A stretch of DNA of 64,000 nucleotides from Physella acuta. Its lineage: Eukaryota; Mollusca; Gastropoda; Physidae. A model generated the notes under the pieces. It did not search any database, was not told the origin of the DNA, and was given only the letters and a program-made list of their open reading frames with translations. Below are positions 1-12,430 of the stretch, in pieces; within the stretch, counting starts at the first letter, position 1; each line of letters opens with the position of its first letter. The position numbers were made by a program, and so were the translations under genes. The DNA lies in the NCBI RefSeq assembly GCF_028476545.1, contig NW_026731649.1, positions 222,501 through 286,500 on the forward strand. Direction: 5' to 3'.

Positions 1-332
1 CTTGTACAAATAGAATACTTTGTTATATATGAGGGAAAACCTGTATGTCTATTAAGAAAATGAAGTTTTTATACTACAAAGGTTTAAAAAATATCCAAGT
101 AAACGGTCACTTTAGAGTTAGGTTTGTGGTTAGGTTTAGGAAAAGGTTATGGGGTTAGGATAAGGGTTAGTTATGTTACCATGCAATTGTGTGGATGTTA
201 TTAACTAATCTGACTACAATTGCGTAAACAATTGTGAGCATAAGACTGCTTGCGTTGACGTTCTGGGTTCAAACCTACACTAGTCTCAACCCCGGGGAAG
301 TGGGTTTGCTAAGTCAAATTTTCATGTTTGGT

Positions 333-715
333 GAGTTGGAGGGTGGGTGGACAGGGTGGGAAACTGGTGGTGTAGGGGTGGTGGGTGGGATAGGGTAGGT
401 GGGGGTGGGGGTGGTGGGTGTGATAGGGTAGGGGGTAGTGGGTGGGATAGAGTAGGTGGGGGTGGTGGGTGTGATAGGGTAGGGGGTAGTGGGTGGGATA
501 GAGTAGGTGGGGGTGGTGGGTGGGATAGGGTAGGGGGTAGTGGGTGGGATAGAGTAGGTGGGGGTGGTGGGGTGGTGTAGGGTTGGTGGGGGTGGTGGGT
601 GGGATAGGGTAGGGAGGTGGTTTAGGGTAGGCGATGGTATTGTAACTTAGGTGGGGGTGGTGTATGGGTTGTTTAGGATATGTGGGATGGTGTACAGGAG
701 GTGGGTATGGTGGTG
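333..715. repeat. G-rich minisatellite
   Basis: Repeats of GTGGGTGGGATAGGGTAGG and GGTGGGGGTGGTGGG, about 20 imperfect units, all G-rich on the plus strand. The plus strand could form G-quadruplexes. The glycine-rich open frame over it is not a gene. Confidence 0.85.
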
Positions 716-720
716 TTGGT

Positions 721-1531
721 AGTAGCTTTTAGTTAGAAGATTGAGTAACAGTAAACTATTAACCGTACCGTGTCTAAATCTTGTAACTTTACCCTAATAA
801 CTATAAGGGATTTTACGTATTGGAAAATATTTACAGAAATAGACTAGCTAACATGCTGAATAAAAACAGATGAGAAGTCTTTTGGAAAAAAAATAGATTT
901 TGATGTAATTAACATATTTGAAATTATTTTGTCACATAAATTTAAATGCAATGAACATTTACAATGTTAAACATGAGTAAAATATCGTCATCACTTCGGC
1001 ATATAAAGTATAATTTGTTTTGTTTTTACCACTAAACAATCAAAGTTTAAAAAAAAAATTGATTTATTTCGTTGCTAGGATAATGCTATAATGTCCGCAA
1101 ACAGGATCTACTTTCTCAGGGCACTTTACCGCACGTATCCCGCCGCCACATAAAGTAGGCGGGGGGGGGGGGGGGGGGGGGGAGAGTGTCCTTCAGTTTT
1201 ATTTCCTCCTACATCAGTGTCAAGGTCGTGGCACTCACGTGCATGTCCCCCCCCCCCCCCGACTAAGCCGTGATATATTGTAATTGCTTTATGCCTTAAC
1301 GTGAGTACGCATTAGAAAAACACGTGCACACGCTGGCAGTCGGGTGAAGGGTGAATGGGTTTAAGTCACACACACGAATGGGATTAGGATTAGGATAATG
1401 GATGAGTATCAGAAGCGTCCGTTGTATCAAACGGTAGTAGGATGTCGTTTTATGGCTGTCAGGTGACTAGGTACAGCTTCTAATTTTTCAACTCTACGTG
1501 TCTGTCTATTCAAAATTCTTTCTACCAGTTA
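721..1531. other. Unassigned AT-rich sequence with G22 and C14 runs
   Basis: No gene is seen. The stretch contains a 22-base G run (1161-1182) and a 14-base C run (1247-1260) on the same strand 65 nt apart, which could pair as a hairpin. Confidence 0.6.
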
Positions 1532-1935
1532 AATCCACCAAACACCCCAGCGCTCCACTAATCCACCAAACACCCCAGCGCTCCACTAATCCACCAAACA
1601 CCCCAGCGCTCCACTAATCCACCAAACACCCCAGCGCTCCACTAATCCACCAAACACCCCAGCGCTCCACTAATCCACCAAACACCCCAGCGCTCCACTA
1701 ATCCACCAAAAACCCCAGCGCTCCACTAATCCACCAAACACCCCAGCGCTCCACTAATCCACCAAACACCCCAGCGCTCCACTAATCCACCAAACACCCC
1801 AGCGCTCCACTAATCCACCAAACACTCCAGTACTCCGAGAGACCACCAAACACTCCAGTACTCCACCAATCCACAAAGTTAAAACTCCAACGCTCCACCA
1901 ATCCACCCAACGCCCCTACTTTCCACCAATCCACC
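1532..1935. repeat. 28-bp minisatellite
   Basis: About ten almost perfect copies with core CCACCAAACACCCCAGCG (1532-1812), then four or so diverged copies (CACTCCAGTACTCC) to about 1935, next to a C12 run at 1946-1957. Confidence 0.93.
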
Positions 1936-2072
1936 TCTCCTCCCTCCCCCCCCCCCCGATGTACGGGAGGCAACTGTTGAGGAGGGTATCAGAAGTGTTG
2001 ACGAAGCGGATCGCAAACAAAAGTTTCCTTTTCAATTTCTTGCTGGCCAATCGATTGTACGCTTTCTCTGAA

Positions 2073-2333
2073 GACCCCTACACGGGAGAATGGTGGGACA
2101 GACTTCTCTAGCACCGTGGCAGACTATCAAACTACAGACATTTGGACAGACTTATGCTTGAGGGCCCCTACACGGGAGAATGGTGGGACAGACTTCTCTA
2201 GCACAGTGGCAGACTATCAAACTACAGACATTTGGACAGACTTATGCTTGAGGGCCCCTACACGGGAGAATGGTGGGACAGACTTCTTTAGCACAGTGGT
2301 AGACTATCAAACTACAGACATTGGTACAGACTT
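2073..2333. repeat. 90-bp tandem repeat, three copies
   Basis: The unit contains CCCCTACACGGGAGAATGG, CAGACTATCAAACTACAGAC and GACAGACTTATGC. Copies start about 2073, 2163 and 2253 and differ by a few bases. The 90-bp period keeps one plus frame open; I do not read it as a gene. Confidence 0.9.
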
Positions 2334-2519
2334 ACGAAATGAAGACTAAAGACTCCGGTCAGTTCAGAAAAATGTCACAGTTCAGTTCAGACATTGGACA
2401 TTAAAACACGATTTATAATTTTAACATACTGATGGTAAATATTCGAAAAATGTTTCTTTCAATTCGAAATTTAAGGCAAATATTTTGCTATACCCCGTGA
2501 TATTGTTCAAAGACCCACG

Positions 2520-3596
2520 TTATTATGGATAGCCCCTTGGTTACTGTGGATAGACCCCGTTATGTTATGGATAGACCCCGTTGTCTTGTGGATAGACACC
2601 TTTGTATTGTGGATAGACCCCTTTGTATTGTAGATAGACACCTTTGTGTTGTGGATAGACACCTTTGTATTGTGGATAGACCCCTTTGTATTGTGGATAG
2701 ACACCTTTGTATTGTGGATAGACCCCTTTGTATTGTGGATAGACACCTTTGTATTGTGGATAGACCCCTTTGTATTGTGGATAGACACCTTTGTGTTGTG
2801 GATAGACACCTTTGTATTGTGGATAGACCCCTTTGTATTGTGGATAGACACCTTTGTATTGTGCATAGACCCCTTTGTATTGTGGATAGACATCTTTGTA
2901 TTGTGGATAGACACCTTTGTATTGTGGATAGACCCCTTTGTATTGTGGATAGACACCTTTGTATTGTGGATAGACACCTTTGTATTGTGGATAGACACCT
3001 TTGTATTGTGGATGGACCCCGTTGTATTGTGGATAGACCCGGTTGTATTGTGGATAGACCCATTTGTGTTGTGGATAGACCCGTTGTATTGTGGATATAC
3101 CCCGTCTTGTGGATAGACCCATTTGTGTTGTGGATAGACCCGTTGTATTGTGGATATACCCCGTCTTGTGGATAGACCCCGTTGTATTGTGGATATACCC
3201 ATTTGTGTTGTGGATAGACCCCGTTGTATTGTGGATAGACCCCGTTGTATTGTGGATAGACCCGTTGTATTGTGGATAGACCCATTGTATTGTGGATAGA
3301 CCCATTTGTGTTGTGGATAGACCCATTTGTGTTGTGGATAGACCCCGTTGTATTGTGGATATACCCGTTGTATTGTGGATAGACACCTTTGTATTGTGGA
3401 TATACCCCGTCTTGTGGATAGACCCCGTTGTATTGTGGATAGACCCATTTGTGTTGTGGATAGACCCATTTGTGTTGTGGATAGACCCCGTTGTATTGTG
3501 GATAGACCCATTTGTGTTGTAGATAGACCCCGTTGTATTGTGGATAGATCCATTTGTGTTGTGGATAGACCCATTTGTGTTGTGGATAGACCCCAT
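2520..3596. repeat. 21-bp minisatellite, about 50 copies
   Basis: Core TTGTATTGTGGATAGACACC with variants (CCCCTTTG, CCCGTTG, CCATTTGTG) and some 18-20 bp units in the right half. The absence of stops in several frames on both strands comes from the 21-bp period, not from coding. Confidence 0.95.
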
Positions 3597-3675
3597 CGGC
3601 GGAGAGATGTTGTACGACCTTGTGAATAATCTGGCAAAACTTCCACAAAGTCAAGGACACGCTAGCAATTTGCTT

Positions 3676-4402
3676 ACAAAACATGGGATAGACTCATCTA
3701 GCCTCTGTTTACAAACATGGGATAGACCCATCTAGCCTCTGTTTACAAACATGGGTTACACTCATCTAGCCTGTTTACAAACATGGGATAGACCCATCTA
3801 GCCTGTTTACAAACATGGGATAGACCCATCTAGCTTGTTTACAAACAAGGGATACACCCATCTAGCCTGTTTACAAACAAGGGATACACCCATCTAGCCT
3901 GTTTACAAACATGGGATAGAACCATCTAGCCTCTGTTTACAAACATGGGATAGACCCATCTAGCCTGTTTACAAACATGGGATAGACCCATCTAGCTTGT
4001 TTACAAACAAGGGATACACCCATCTAGCCTGTTTACAAACATGGGATAGACCCATCTAGCCTCTGTTTACAAACATGGGATAGACTCATCTAGCCTCTGT
4101 TTACAAACATGGGATAGACTCACCTAGCCTCTGTTTACAAACATGGGTTAGACTCACCTAGCCTCTGTTTACAAATATGGCATAGACCCATCTAGCCTGT
4201 TTACAAACAAGGGATACACCCATCTAGCCTGTTTACAAACATGGGATAGACCCATCTAGCCTCTGTTTACAAACATGGGATAGACTCATCTAGCCTCTGT
4301 TTACAAACATGGGATAGACTCACCTAGCCTCTGTTTACAAACATGGGTTAGACTCACCTAGCCTCTGTTTACAAACATGGGATAGACCCATCTAGCCTCT
4401 AA
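3676..4402. repeat. 32-34 bp minisatellite, about 21 copies
   Basis: Core GTTTACAAACATGGGATAGA then CCCATCTAGCCT, with or without an extra CT. Variants AAACAAGGGATACACC and CATGGGTTAGACTCACC recur in the same order, suggesting block duplication (for example about 3950-4170 and about 4215-4390). Confidence 0.92.
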
Positions 4403-4546
4403 ACCAGACAGCTCTCCAACCCGGAAGTCAATAAAAGACAAACCACATTAAAAACATCAGCAGGAAAATACGTGGGCGAATCCTGAATCTTTTAAAAGGA
4501 TAAAACTATTTGTGGGATTTACATGCACAGCTTTAATGTTCATTGT

Positions 4547-4850
4547 GGGGGGGGGGGGGGGTCGAGTGGGGGTCGTTGTGACCCCTGATAAAAACAAACG
4601 AAAGCATGCACAAAAGAACTATCATGCAACTAAGATTCAGCTATGTCTATACTTATATCCTAGCTTACAATAAAACATGCCGTCACTCACACCAAGCATG
4701 GCGATACGTACACTCATATCAAGCATGCATTCACATGTACTCACACAAAGCGTGATAACACGTGCACTTACATCATGCATGTTAACACGTGCACTCACAC
4801 CAAGCATGCATTCACATGTACTCACACAAAGCGTGCTAACACGTGCACAA
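4547..4850. repeat. G15 run and degenerate CACGTGCACTCACA repeat
   Basis: A G15 run lies at 4547-4561. From about 4676 a loose 24-27 bp repeat of ACACGTGCACTCACACCAAG and GCATGC runs to about 4850; CACGTG and GCATGC palindromes recur in it. Confidence 0.75.
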
Positions 4851-5943
4851 CCCACCCCCATGCATGCATGTGTTTCTCGTATTAATATGTTAAAAAAATG
4901 CTCCATTCCTATTTTATGAAAACAGGTTAGATTATTTCAGACCGATTAATTATATTCCAACCTATTAATTAATACTAAGTGTAAGAATTAATAAAATTAA
5001 TAAAATCCTAATCTATACTAGGGGGGAAAAGCTAAATAATGTATTTAAAAATTGGCCAAAATGTAAAGACCTTTTCTGAGTGTAGTTTGTGAGATTATTT
5101 CATACTGATTAATTATTATTTAATACGATTATTTTTAAACATTATGAGCTGATTCGAAGTATAAGCTAAATTTTTATATGTTCAAAATAAAATCAATTGT
5201 CGGAATCATCACTTTTTACATCTAAAGTTTAAAACATAATTATTAGTAGAAAAAAAATAAAAATTAGTAGCAGTGTTACGAAACAAATTTTAAAAACTCG
5301 CTGAAGAAATGTTAATTTTTTTTTGCAAAAGCTGCCCACATCAGCGTGTCTCCTAACGATAGATCTCCACGCTCTTCTGACATAAAAATGTCTTTCTTCC
5401 AAGTTCTAGAAAGTGTCCTTCTAAAATATGTTCTTGTCCTGTAAAATGTCCTTGTCCTAGGAAAACTTCCAAAGTCTGGAAACAAGATCACAAATACATG
5501 TCTAAATGTTGCAACCGACCTTTCTCCGTCATTCGTCTCACCACCGTCCAATCACAGCTCGTTAACAAAAACACGAGCTCAGTTCATGAACTCCCCAACT
5601 AAAGTTCATTTATAAAAGCTGGTCTGTTCTTTGAGGTAATTGGTCTGCTTCGTCTAAGTTAATTCTTGTCACTTCGAAGAAAGATTTCTTATCGAAACCT
5701 ACACAACTGGTCCAAGGGAAAGTTAACTTAAACACTCAATTGGATTAATGTGGAAAATAGACTTTAAGACAGTTGGACTAAAACTGAAAAAACAGAAACC
5801 AGCTTAGTAAAGTGACAGAAAATTCTGTGAGTAAAAATAAAACTAAAAAGTTAATGAGATCTAAACAGGTACAAACTGCTATACACTAGTCTACTCTGGT
5901 TTTGTTAGGTTTCGACTGTAAAATCTCACATTACTTTCGCGCG
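4851..5943. other. AT-rich sequence with no recognised gene
   Basis: Nothing I can assign. Short open frames here have no family features and no splice context. Confidence 0.55.
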
Positions 5944-6498
5944 TAGTAAACGGCCATCTTGTGATGTTACACATTTGCTACTTGGTGTAAAAATGGTGTG
6001 GTAAACGGACATCTTGTGATGTTGCACATTTACCACTTGGTGTAAAAATGGTGTGGTAAACGGTCATCTTGTGATGTTGCACATTTGCTACTTGGTGTAA
6101 AAATGTTGTAGTAAACGACCATCTTGTGATGTTGCACATTTGCTACTTGGTATAAAAATGTTGTAGTAAACGGCCATCTTGTGATGTTGCACATTTGCTA
6201 CTTGGTGTAAAAATGTTGTAGTAAACGACCATCTTGTGATGTTGCACATTTGCTACTTGGTGTAAAAATGGTGCAGTATACAGCCATCTTGTGATGTTGT
6301 ACCTTTGCTACTTGGTGTAAAAATGGTGTAATATACGGCCATCTTGTGATGTTGTACATTTGCTACTTGGTGTAAAAATGGTGTAGTATACGGCCATCTT
6401 GTGATGTTGTACATTTGCTACTTGGTGTAAAAATGGTGTAGTATACGGCCATCTTGTGATGTTGCACATTTGCTACTTGGTGTAAAAATGGTGTAGTG
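5944..6498. repeat. 55-bp minisatellite, ten copies, each with a CCATCTTG motif
   Basis: Units contain GTAAACGGCCATCTTGTGAT, TTGCACATTTGCTACTTGG and TGTAAAAATG. Divergence is low, a few substitutions per unit. The GCCATCTTG core resembles a YY1 site. Confidence 0.93.
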
Positions 6499-6979
6499 GC
6501 AAGCAAACAGAGACACGTGACTAGGAAGGTACTACAGACACATGAGAGAAGATAACTTGCCCCGACGTTTTTACCTCCCTTGTCCAAACATGGCGCCGTG
6601 CAGCATGACCCTACTTTCTACTTTATTCTACTTCATACAACCAGCATATTAAAATTATTTGGCTCCATTAATTTCTATCTTTAAATATTTAATTAATATC
6701 TGACTTACGATTGATTTTAAAGCAATTAATAAATTTAGCTAATAAAAAAATATTATGAAAATGAAGCGATCATTATTTTATAATTTAAACTAATGTTTTA
6801 ATGGATCTGATAGAAAATAAAAAAGCATCCGGACAATTAGTCCGACCGGGCTATTTGTCCGGGTGATATGTGGTGACCGGATCAGACGACTTCAGCAGAA
6901 TACGGTCATGCTGACAACAGCCACATTTGAAACAGAAGCCGAAAAACCTTTTGAAACCTGCCCTGAACCTGAAATAAGA
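6499..6979. other. AT-rich sequence with no recognised gene
   Basis: No gene seen. A short GC-rich patch at 6830-6920 (CCGGACAATTAGTCCGACCGG) holds small inverted repeats but no family I know. Confidence 0.5.
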
Positions 6980-7375
6980 AAACACATCATCTCTACATGG
7001 CATAGATACTAATGATTAAATACATCACCCTTATATGGAGTCGATACCACTGCTGAAAACACCATCTCTACATGGCATCGATACTAATGATTAAATACAT
7101 GACCCTTATATGGAGTCGATACCACTGCTGAAAACACCATCTCTACATGGCATCGATACTAATGATTAAATACATCACCCTTATATGGAGTCGTTACTAC
7201 TGCTGAAAACATCATCTCTACATGGCATCGATACTAATGATTAAATACATCACACTTATATGGAGTCGATACTACTGCTAAAAACACCATCTGTACACGG
7301 CATCGATACTAATGATTAAAAGGCATCATCCTTACATGGAATCGTTACCACTACTCAAAACATCGATTTTAAATG
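6980..7375. repeat. 75-bp minisatellite, about five copies
   Basis: Units contain CATCTCTACATGGCATCGAT, ACTAATGATTAAATACATC and TTATATGGAGTCGATACC. The last copies are the most diverged. Confidence 0.9.
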
Positions 7376-9069
7376 GTATCGATACCGCTAATAAATTTGA
7401 GCATTTAGATTCGATCCAGCCCAAACTATTTAAATACCACATCATGAATTATCATTTTCACTTATTTGTTTCAACGTTCTTAAAACTAAATGAGCAGTTT
7501 TACCCCAGAGAAAATAAAACAGAGATTTATTGATTTATGGGAAAAAATAATTGATTGGGCATGTCAGAAGTGGTTTTTTTATATTTTAAAACAACTTTGA
7601 AATGTATTTTCGTCAACATTTTAGCTCGTGACACAGCGTGCTTGACCTGTAGAATAGAATTACCGGACTGTGTCAAGTCTGATGTCTGTGTCTAGTGATG
7701 TAACTTTTTAGTAGGGTCATCTGGATTTGCCAAATTATTTGGAAATTATTTTTACATTATCTAATGTTGCGTTACACTTTAGCATAAAATTTCACTTTAG
7801 ATTAGTATGCATTTATTTTATTCTCAGTTAATTAACATTTTGATTCTGGTCTTTGATTTTCATCTTTCCCCATTTATATCAGTAGTTGAACCTACAGAGG
7901 TGTGTCTGTGTATTTGTGTGTACGTATGCGTATATGTGCGTATGTGTTCCTTATATGTTAGTTAAATTGGGGGAATGAAAAAACTTTTTTGTGAATCAAC
8001 TTTTTGTGTAAACCCAAACCCAAATAAGCAATTGGACAATATGAGAGAAATGAGCATACAACAAAAACATCAAGTGATCCAAAGATACACGTAGTGTAAG
8101 TACAGTTAGTGCAGTTGCCACACGACATTTACCGTACAACAATCAACAATTGGTGCAAAGGTGGCGGGATCGATTCGTGCACAGGTGGATCGATCCGCGA
8201 GACAATGTTACAAGTACATATATACATGTTACACACCCACTCCGGTATCGTTGGTCAAATAATTTTGCACGATACTAAGAGGGTGGCCACGATACCTTGC
8301 TAATTAGTTTATTATACACGTCATATAACAAGCCCTATATATTTGTCTATATAGTGTGTTTATGTCGGTAACATGTTGGTGCCAACAAGGACCTCACATA
8401 TTAAAGGCGGGGAGTGGGGTGGTAGAGGGGTGCAGGCTTATATGACATTGTGCTTTAAGGTAAGGGAAGGGGTGTTCAACAAATATAACAGCATGTCTGA
8501 ATGACGCTATAAAGAATAATTTTCGTTCGAGTTATGGTTAGTTGGTGCGAAGGTGGAGGGGAGGTGTATTTGTGACGTCATTGTGTAGGGATCTGCCCAG
8601 GGTCAGTTGAGGGTAAATCGGCTATATTTGAGTGACGTCATATAGGGAGGGAGGGAGGTTCTTAACTTGTTTAGCGATAGCCAAGTATCAGAATTGTATC
8701 TTATTTTTTTTTGTCTCGTCCTCACGTTTTTGCGAGCACTAGACATCAACATAGTACACCAGGCGCAGTGGACTTTTACAACTTATATTTAACATTTGTT
8801 AAACCTTAGGTTTACTTGGTTTTCACATATCTTTTTTTCTCTACAATTACCTTCAGGTTTAGATTTGGTTTAAGATTTTTTCAAGCTTTATTCTACATAG
8901 TCATTACATATAGGATTTAACTTAGGCTTGAGGTTTATTATAGCTTTCGTTCTATCTGTCACTTATCTGTCACTCCTGTTGTCACTTTAACTGTCACTTT
9001 TTGTGTACCGTCGCCATGTTGTTCCTACCTTAGCCGGCCATGACACAGTAAATCCAACCAGGGCACAAA
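7376..9069. other. Non-coding stretch with a diverged TGACGTCA-bearing repeat
   Basis: No gene is seen. Between about 8400 and 8660 a loose repeat of GGGTGG..TATATTTGAGTGACGTCAT type recurs three times; two units carry perfect TGACGTCA palindromes (8573-8580, 8633-8640). The part just before 9070 may belong to the Helitron-like element. Confidence 0.5.
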
Positions 9070-9102
9070 CTATTGCCGTAGCGAAGCACGGGTAGAAGCT
9101 AG
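9070..9102 (+). mobile_element. Helitron-like 3' end
   Basis: A short imperfect hairpin, CCGTAGCGAAGCACGG (9076-9091), sits 7 nt before CTAG (9099-9102), which is followed by T. A GC-rich hairpin shortly before CTRR with a T after it is the usual Helitron 3' end. I could not place the 5' TC end or any Rep/helicase coding, so this would be a non-autonomous or decayed copy. Confidence 0.5.
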
Positions 9103-9429
9103 TCTATCTATTCACATATGGTGACACGCACATAAGGACTCCCGCTAACAAGCGGACTTCCAAGACAACACAAAACCAACATCGACCATCAAGTCAATAA
9201 AAACACATTATAACTGGCTGTAAGACGAATGTATGAAATACTTTCTGGCGTGAAACCAGCCTTACCACGAAGAACAACCACCAATATTCAACCAAAAACA
9301 TTATTACCTCGACAACCAACCCCTATCGTGAAATGAAAACCATCGTCACCATGACAACCGAATAACAATACTAAACAAAAGCCAGCATTAACATGACAAA
9401 CAACCACTTATAATGAAACGAAAACCCTG

Positions 9430-9625
9430 GTCGCAATGTCAACCAAGCACCTGTACGATACGAAAATCACGTTCGCCATGACAACGAAACAAATGTATGA
9501 AACAGCAACAACAAAAAAACATCGTCGCCATAACAACCAAGCTGGTGTATGATGCGAAAATCACGGTCGCCATGACAACCAAGCCGTGTATGAAACGAAA
9601 AACCTTGGTCGCCATGACAACCACG
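9430..9625. repeat. Degenerate 41-54 bp repeat downstream of the TM7 exon
   Basis: TCGCCATGACAACCAAGC-type motifs recur at about 9472, 9526, 9568 and 9609, with GTATGAAACGAAA between them. Weaker relatives reach back to about 9300. It lies in the TKR intron after the TM7 exon. Confidence 0.7.
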
Positions 9626-9655
9626 ACGCCACAGAGCCCTCCCCCCCCCCCTCAC

Positions 9656-9852
9656 CTGGCGTTCATCATGCAGTAGACGATAGGGTTGTACATGGAGTTG
9701 GACATGGCCAGCCAGTAGATGAACAGGTACACCTGGTGCACGTACTCCCAGTGCATCACCGTCTTGTTGACGCTGGTCAGGATGAAGTACACGTGCGTGG
9801 GCAGCCAGCACACGCCGAAGATGACCACCACCGCGATCATCATCTTCACCAC
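9656..9852 (-). CDS. TKR: TKR-like GPCR exon: TM6, extracellular loop 3, TM7
   Basis: This is a 197-nt internal exon entered in phase 0 after TATCTCCCCAG. It encodes VVKMMIAVVVIFGVCWLP (TM6 with the CWLP motif), the loop HVYFILTSVNKTVMHWEYV, and TM7 with WLAMSNSMYNPIVYCMMNA, including the NPxxY-type motif NPIVY. It ends with the first two bases of an arginine codon before GTGAG, the place where many tachykinin receptors have an intron before the FRxGF helix 8. The next exon (cytoplasmic tail) was not recognised. The donor is followed at once by a run of G on the transcribed strand. The frame is intact, so I see no sign of a pseudogene. Confidence 0.93.
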
Positions 9853-10565
9853 CTGGGGAGATAGCGGTCACGTGATGTCAATTAGGAAATAAATGATACT
9901 GAGGCCGAATTTTTCGCTGATGGCGTTTTAATTAAGGTTTTTGTTTTCTTTTTTTTTTTTTTTTTGCTAAAATATTTTTTTTTTCAAATGTTGTATATAA
10001 AAAACAAATATAGACCAAAAAAATTTTTTTTAAATACAGATTTTGGCTCAAATAGTGAATATAGAACATAAATATCAACAAAAATGAATTTGTTTTGTTA
10101 CGAAGTAGCCTATAAATCATTTGTTGAACACCGAAAATAAAATATCGACAAAAATTTTTTTATTATTTTTTATTATGCTTTTTGTTTTATACATCAAAAC
10201 CAAATTATTTTGTTAAAAAATATAATAGTTCAAATGTTGAATGTTAAAAATAAAATTTCATAAAATTTCTTTTTTTATAACCTATGGCTCATTCATCAAA
10301 ACTTGAATTATTTAGTAAAAAAAATAAGATTCAAATGAATAATAACAAACATAAAAGCAGAACAAAAATTGATTTCTTTTGTAAACTATCATGATCCAAA
10401 TATTTGGACACACAAAGATATCGCAGGAGACGTCCAATCAAATAGCATCTTTTTTTTTAATTCTACTGAGGAATTTTCTAATCGCGCACCGTCAATAGCG
10501 ATCAACAGACCGGAAGTGGCATTTTGGAGGAGGATAACGGCATCTCTTGTGGAGCAGTGTTGTAC

Positions 10566-10760
10566 TTTTGTCACTGTTGACATAGTGGAAACTTGTTTTT
10601 GTCAGTGTTGATATGGGGGGAAATTTGTTTTTGTCAGTGTTGATATGGGGGGAAATTTGTTTTTGTCAGTGTTGACATCGGGGGAAATTTGTTTTTGTCA
10701 GTGTTGACAAAGGGGGGTAACAAGTTTTGGCCAGTGTCGACATAGAGGGAAACTTGTTTT
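10566..10760. repeat. About 32-bp minisatellite, roughly 6 copies
   Basis: Units carry TTTTTGTCAGTGTTGA followed by CATAGTGG or TATGGGGGG. The outer copies are more diverged. Confidence 0.85.
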
Positions 10761-11784
10761 TGTTTTTTGTCCATTGTGCCATTTGATTTTAAAGACAGTT
10801 TAAAGCTTAAGCTCCAAGAGATTTCAAATTTTACATTTTTAGGATTAAAAACCAAATTTGAAATGCAGATATATGAGATTAAATTGTTGTAAACACGAAT
10901 TACACTGGATACGATGGCCGCATCTCATTTTGGAATGAGAACTTTGATGGCTGATAAACCATAAACAAAGTGTTGATTTTTCTGGGTGATGGGGGTGGTA
11001 CTTTATAGTTTGAGAGAATTATGTTTGACTGTACCGCTGTTTGTTTAAATAAAAACAGTACTTTACAACACATACTCGGTAAGACTATAAAAAGTGAGCA
11101 CATATTAGAGAAAAGGACTTGGTTTTTTTTTTTTTTAGATTCCACCAGAAAAGAAAAAAAAAATACATGAATACGCTCTTTCTTTTCAAAGTGGAGTTGG
11201 AGTATTTTAAGATTTTATACTGCTATGCTATATAAACGGTGTGATATTATTGACATTCGAGTTGTTGTTTGTGTACTAATTCGATGTGCTTAATACAGCA
11301 AATTATTTAGGCAACTAACAATTAAAATAAAAAGCCATTGTTGACATTTTTAGTAGTAGCCACATAGCAACTAAGTTTTTTTTTTTTTTAAATGTTTTTA
11401 GCTATCCTATATACCAAAGTATAATTTTATACGTATTATTTGTTTCCAACACTTTAAAGCGAGATGTGTCAACAGTTTCTTTCAAGTATCACAAATCAAA
11501 ACATTTACCGGAAGAGTGCTAGTGGGTAATTATGTTTTTAAAAAATACGCTGGATTTGTTAAATAATCACCTACATTACTACGTGAGAAATCAACCCAAT
11601 TTTCAAATAATTTCTTGTACCGAGCAGCTTTTTAATAACACACTTTCTTGAGTGGACGTCATGATGGCCCTGTACTTCTAGGGCAAAAATCGTTTTAGTT
11701 AGACTTCCTTGACACGTTTTTGATGAGAGTCATTACACTCAGATTACCCCTTACATACAATTTTCATAAGTGATGTTAATTAGT

Positions 11785-11970
11785 CACAATAACAGTTCTA
11801 AATAAGTCATAACAACTATCCTAAATTAGCCATAACAACTATCCTACATTAGCCATAACAACAGTTCTAAATTAACCATAACAACAGTTCTAAATTAACC
11901 ATAACAATTATCCTATTTTAACCATAACAACAGTTCTAAATTAACCATAACAATTATCGAATTTTAACCA
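11785..11970. repeat. About 23-bp AT-rich minisatellite
   Basis: Units of the form CTAAATTAACCATAACAAC with AGTT or TATC ends, about eight copies, all slightly different. Confidence 0.8.
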
Positions 11971-12074
11971 TAACAACCATACTTGTAAGATAATATTCTG
12001 GACAGTGAGATATAATCACCACAACTTTGATATATTATACACTGGAAAGATTAACACCACAATATCTGCTTGTG

Positions 12075-12377
12075 TAATAATGTGTAATGATATGTAATGG
12101 TATGAAGGATAAGTAATAGTGTGTTGTGGCATAAATGTGAGTGTGTATGTAGTGATGTGTAATGGTATGTAATAGTATGTAGTTGTGTCATTATTCCGAT
12201 GATACGTAATTGTATGAATGGGGTGAAATGGTATGTTATGGTATGCTAGCATTGAATGACCTATAATGGCTTTTTTAGTATGCGACAGTCATTATTAGTA
12301 TGTAATGGTATTTAATGATAGAAAATGGGATAAAATGGGATCTGATAGTATGTCATGGTATAGATTTCAGAAAGAAA

Positions 12378-12421
<44 letters not shown>

Positions 12422-12430
12422 GAGAGAGAG
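12075..12430. repeat. Degenerate TGTAATGGTATG repeat followed by (GA)n
   Basis: A loose 10-12 bp repeat of TGTAATGGTATG runs to about 12360; a (GA)n microsatellite follows at about 12370-12430, broken once by GGG. Confidence 0.75.

Noticed and set aside
110-175. Degenerate telomere-like GGTTAGG words
   Set aside because: Words such as GTTAGGTTTAGG and AAGGGTTAG are irregular with no TTAGGG array.
2507-3684. Repeat proteins of 340-380 residues on both strands
   Set aside because: The 21-bp period leaves several frames open at once on both strands; no gene context.
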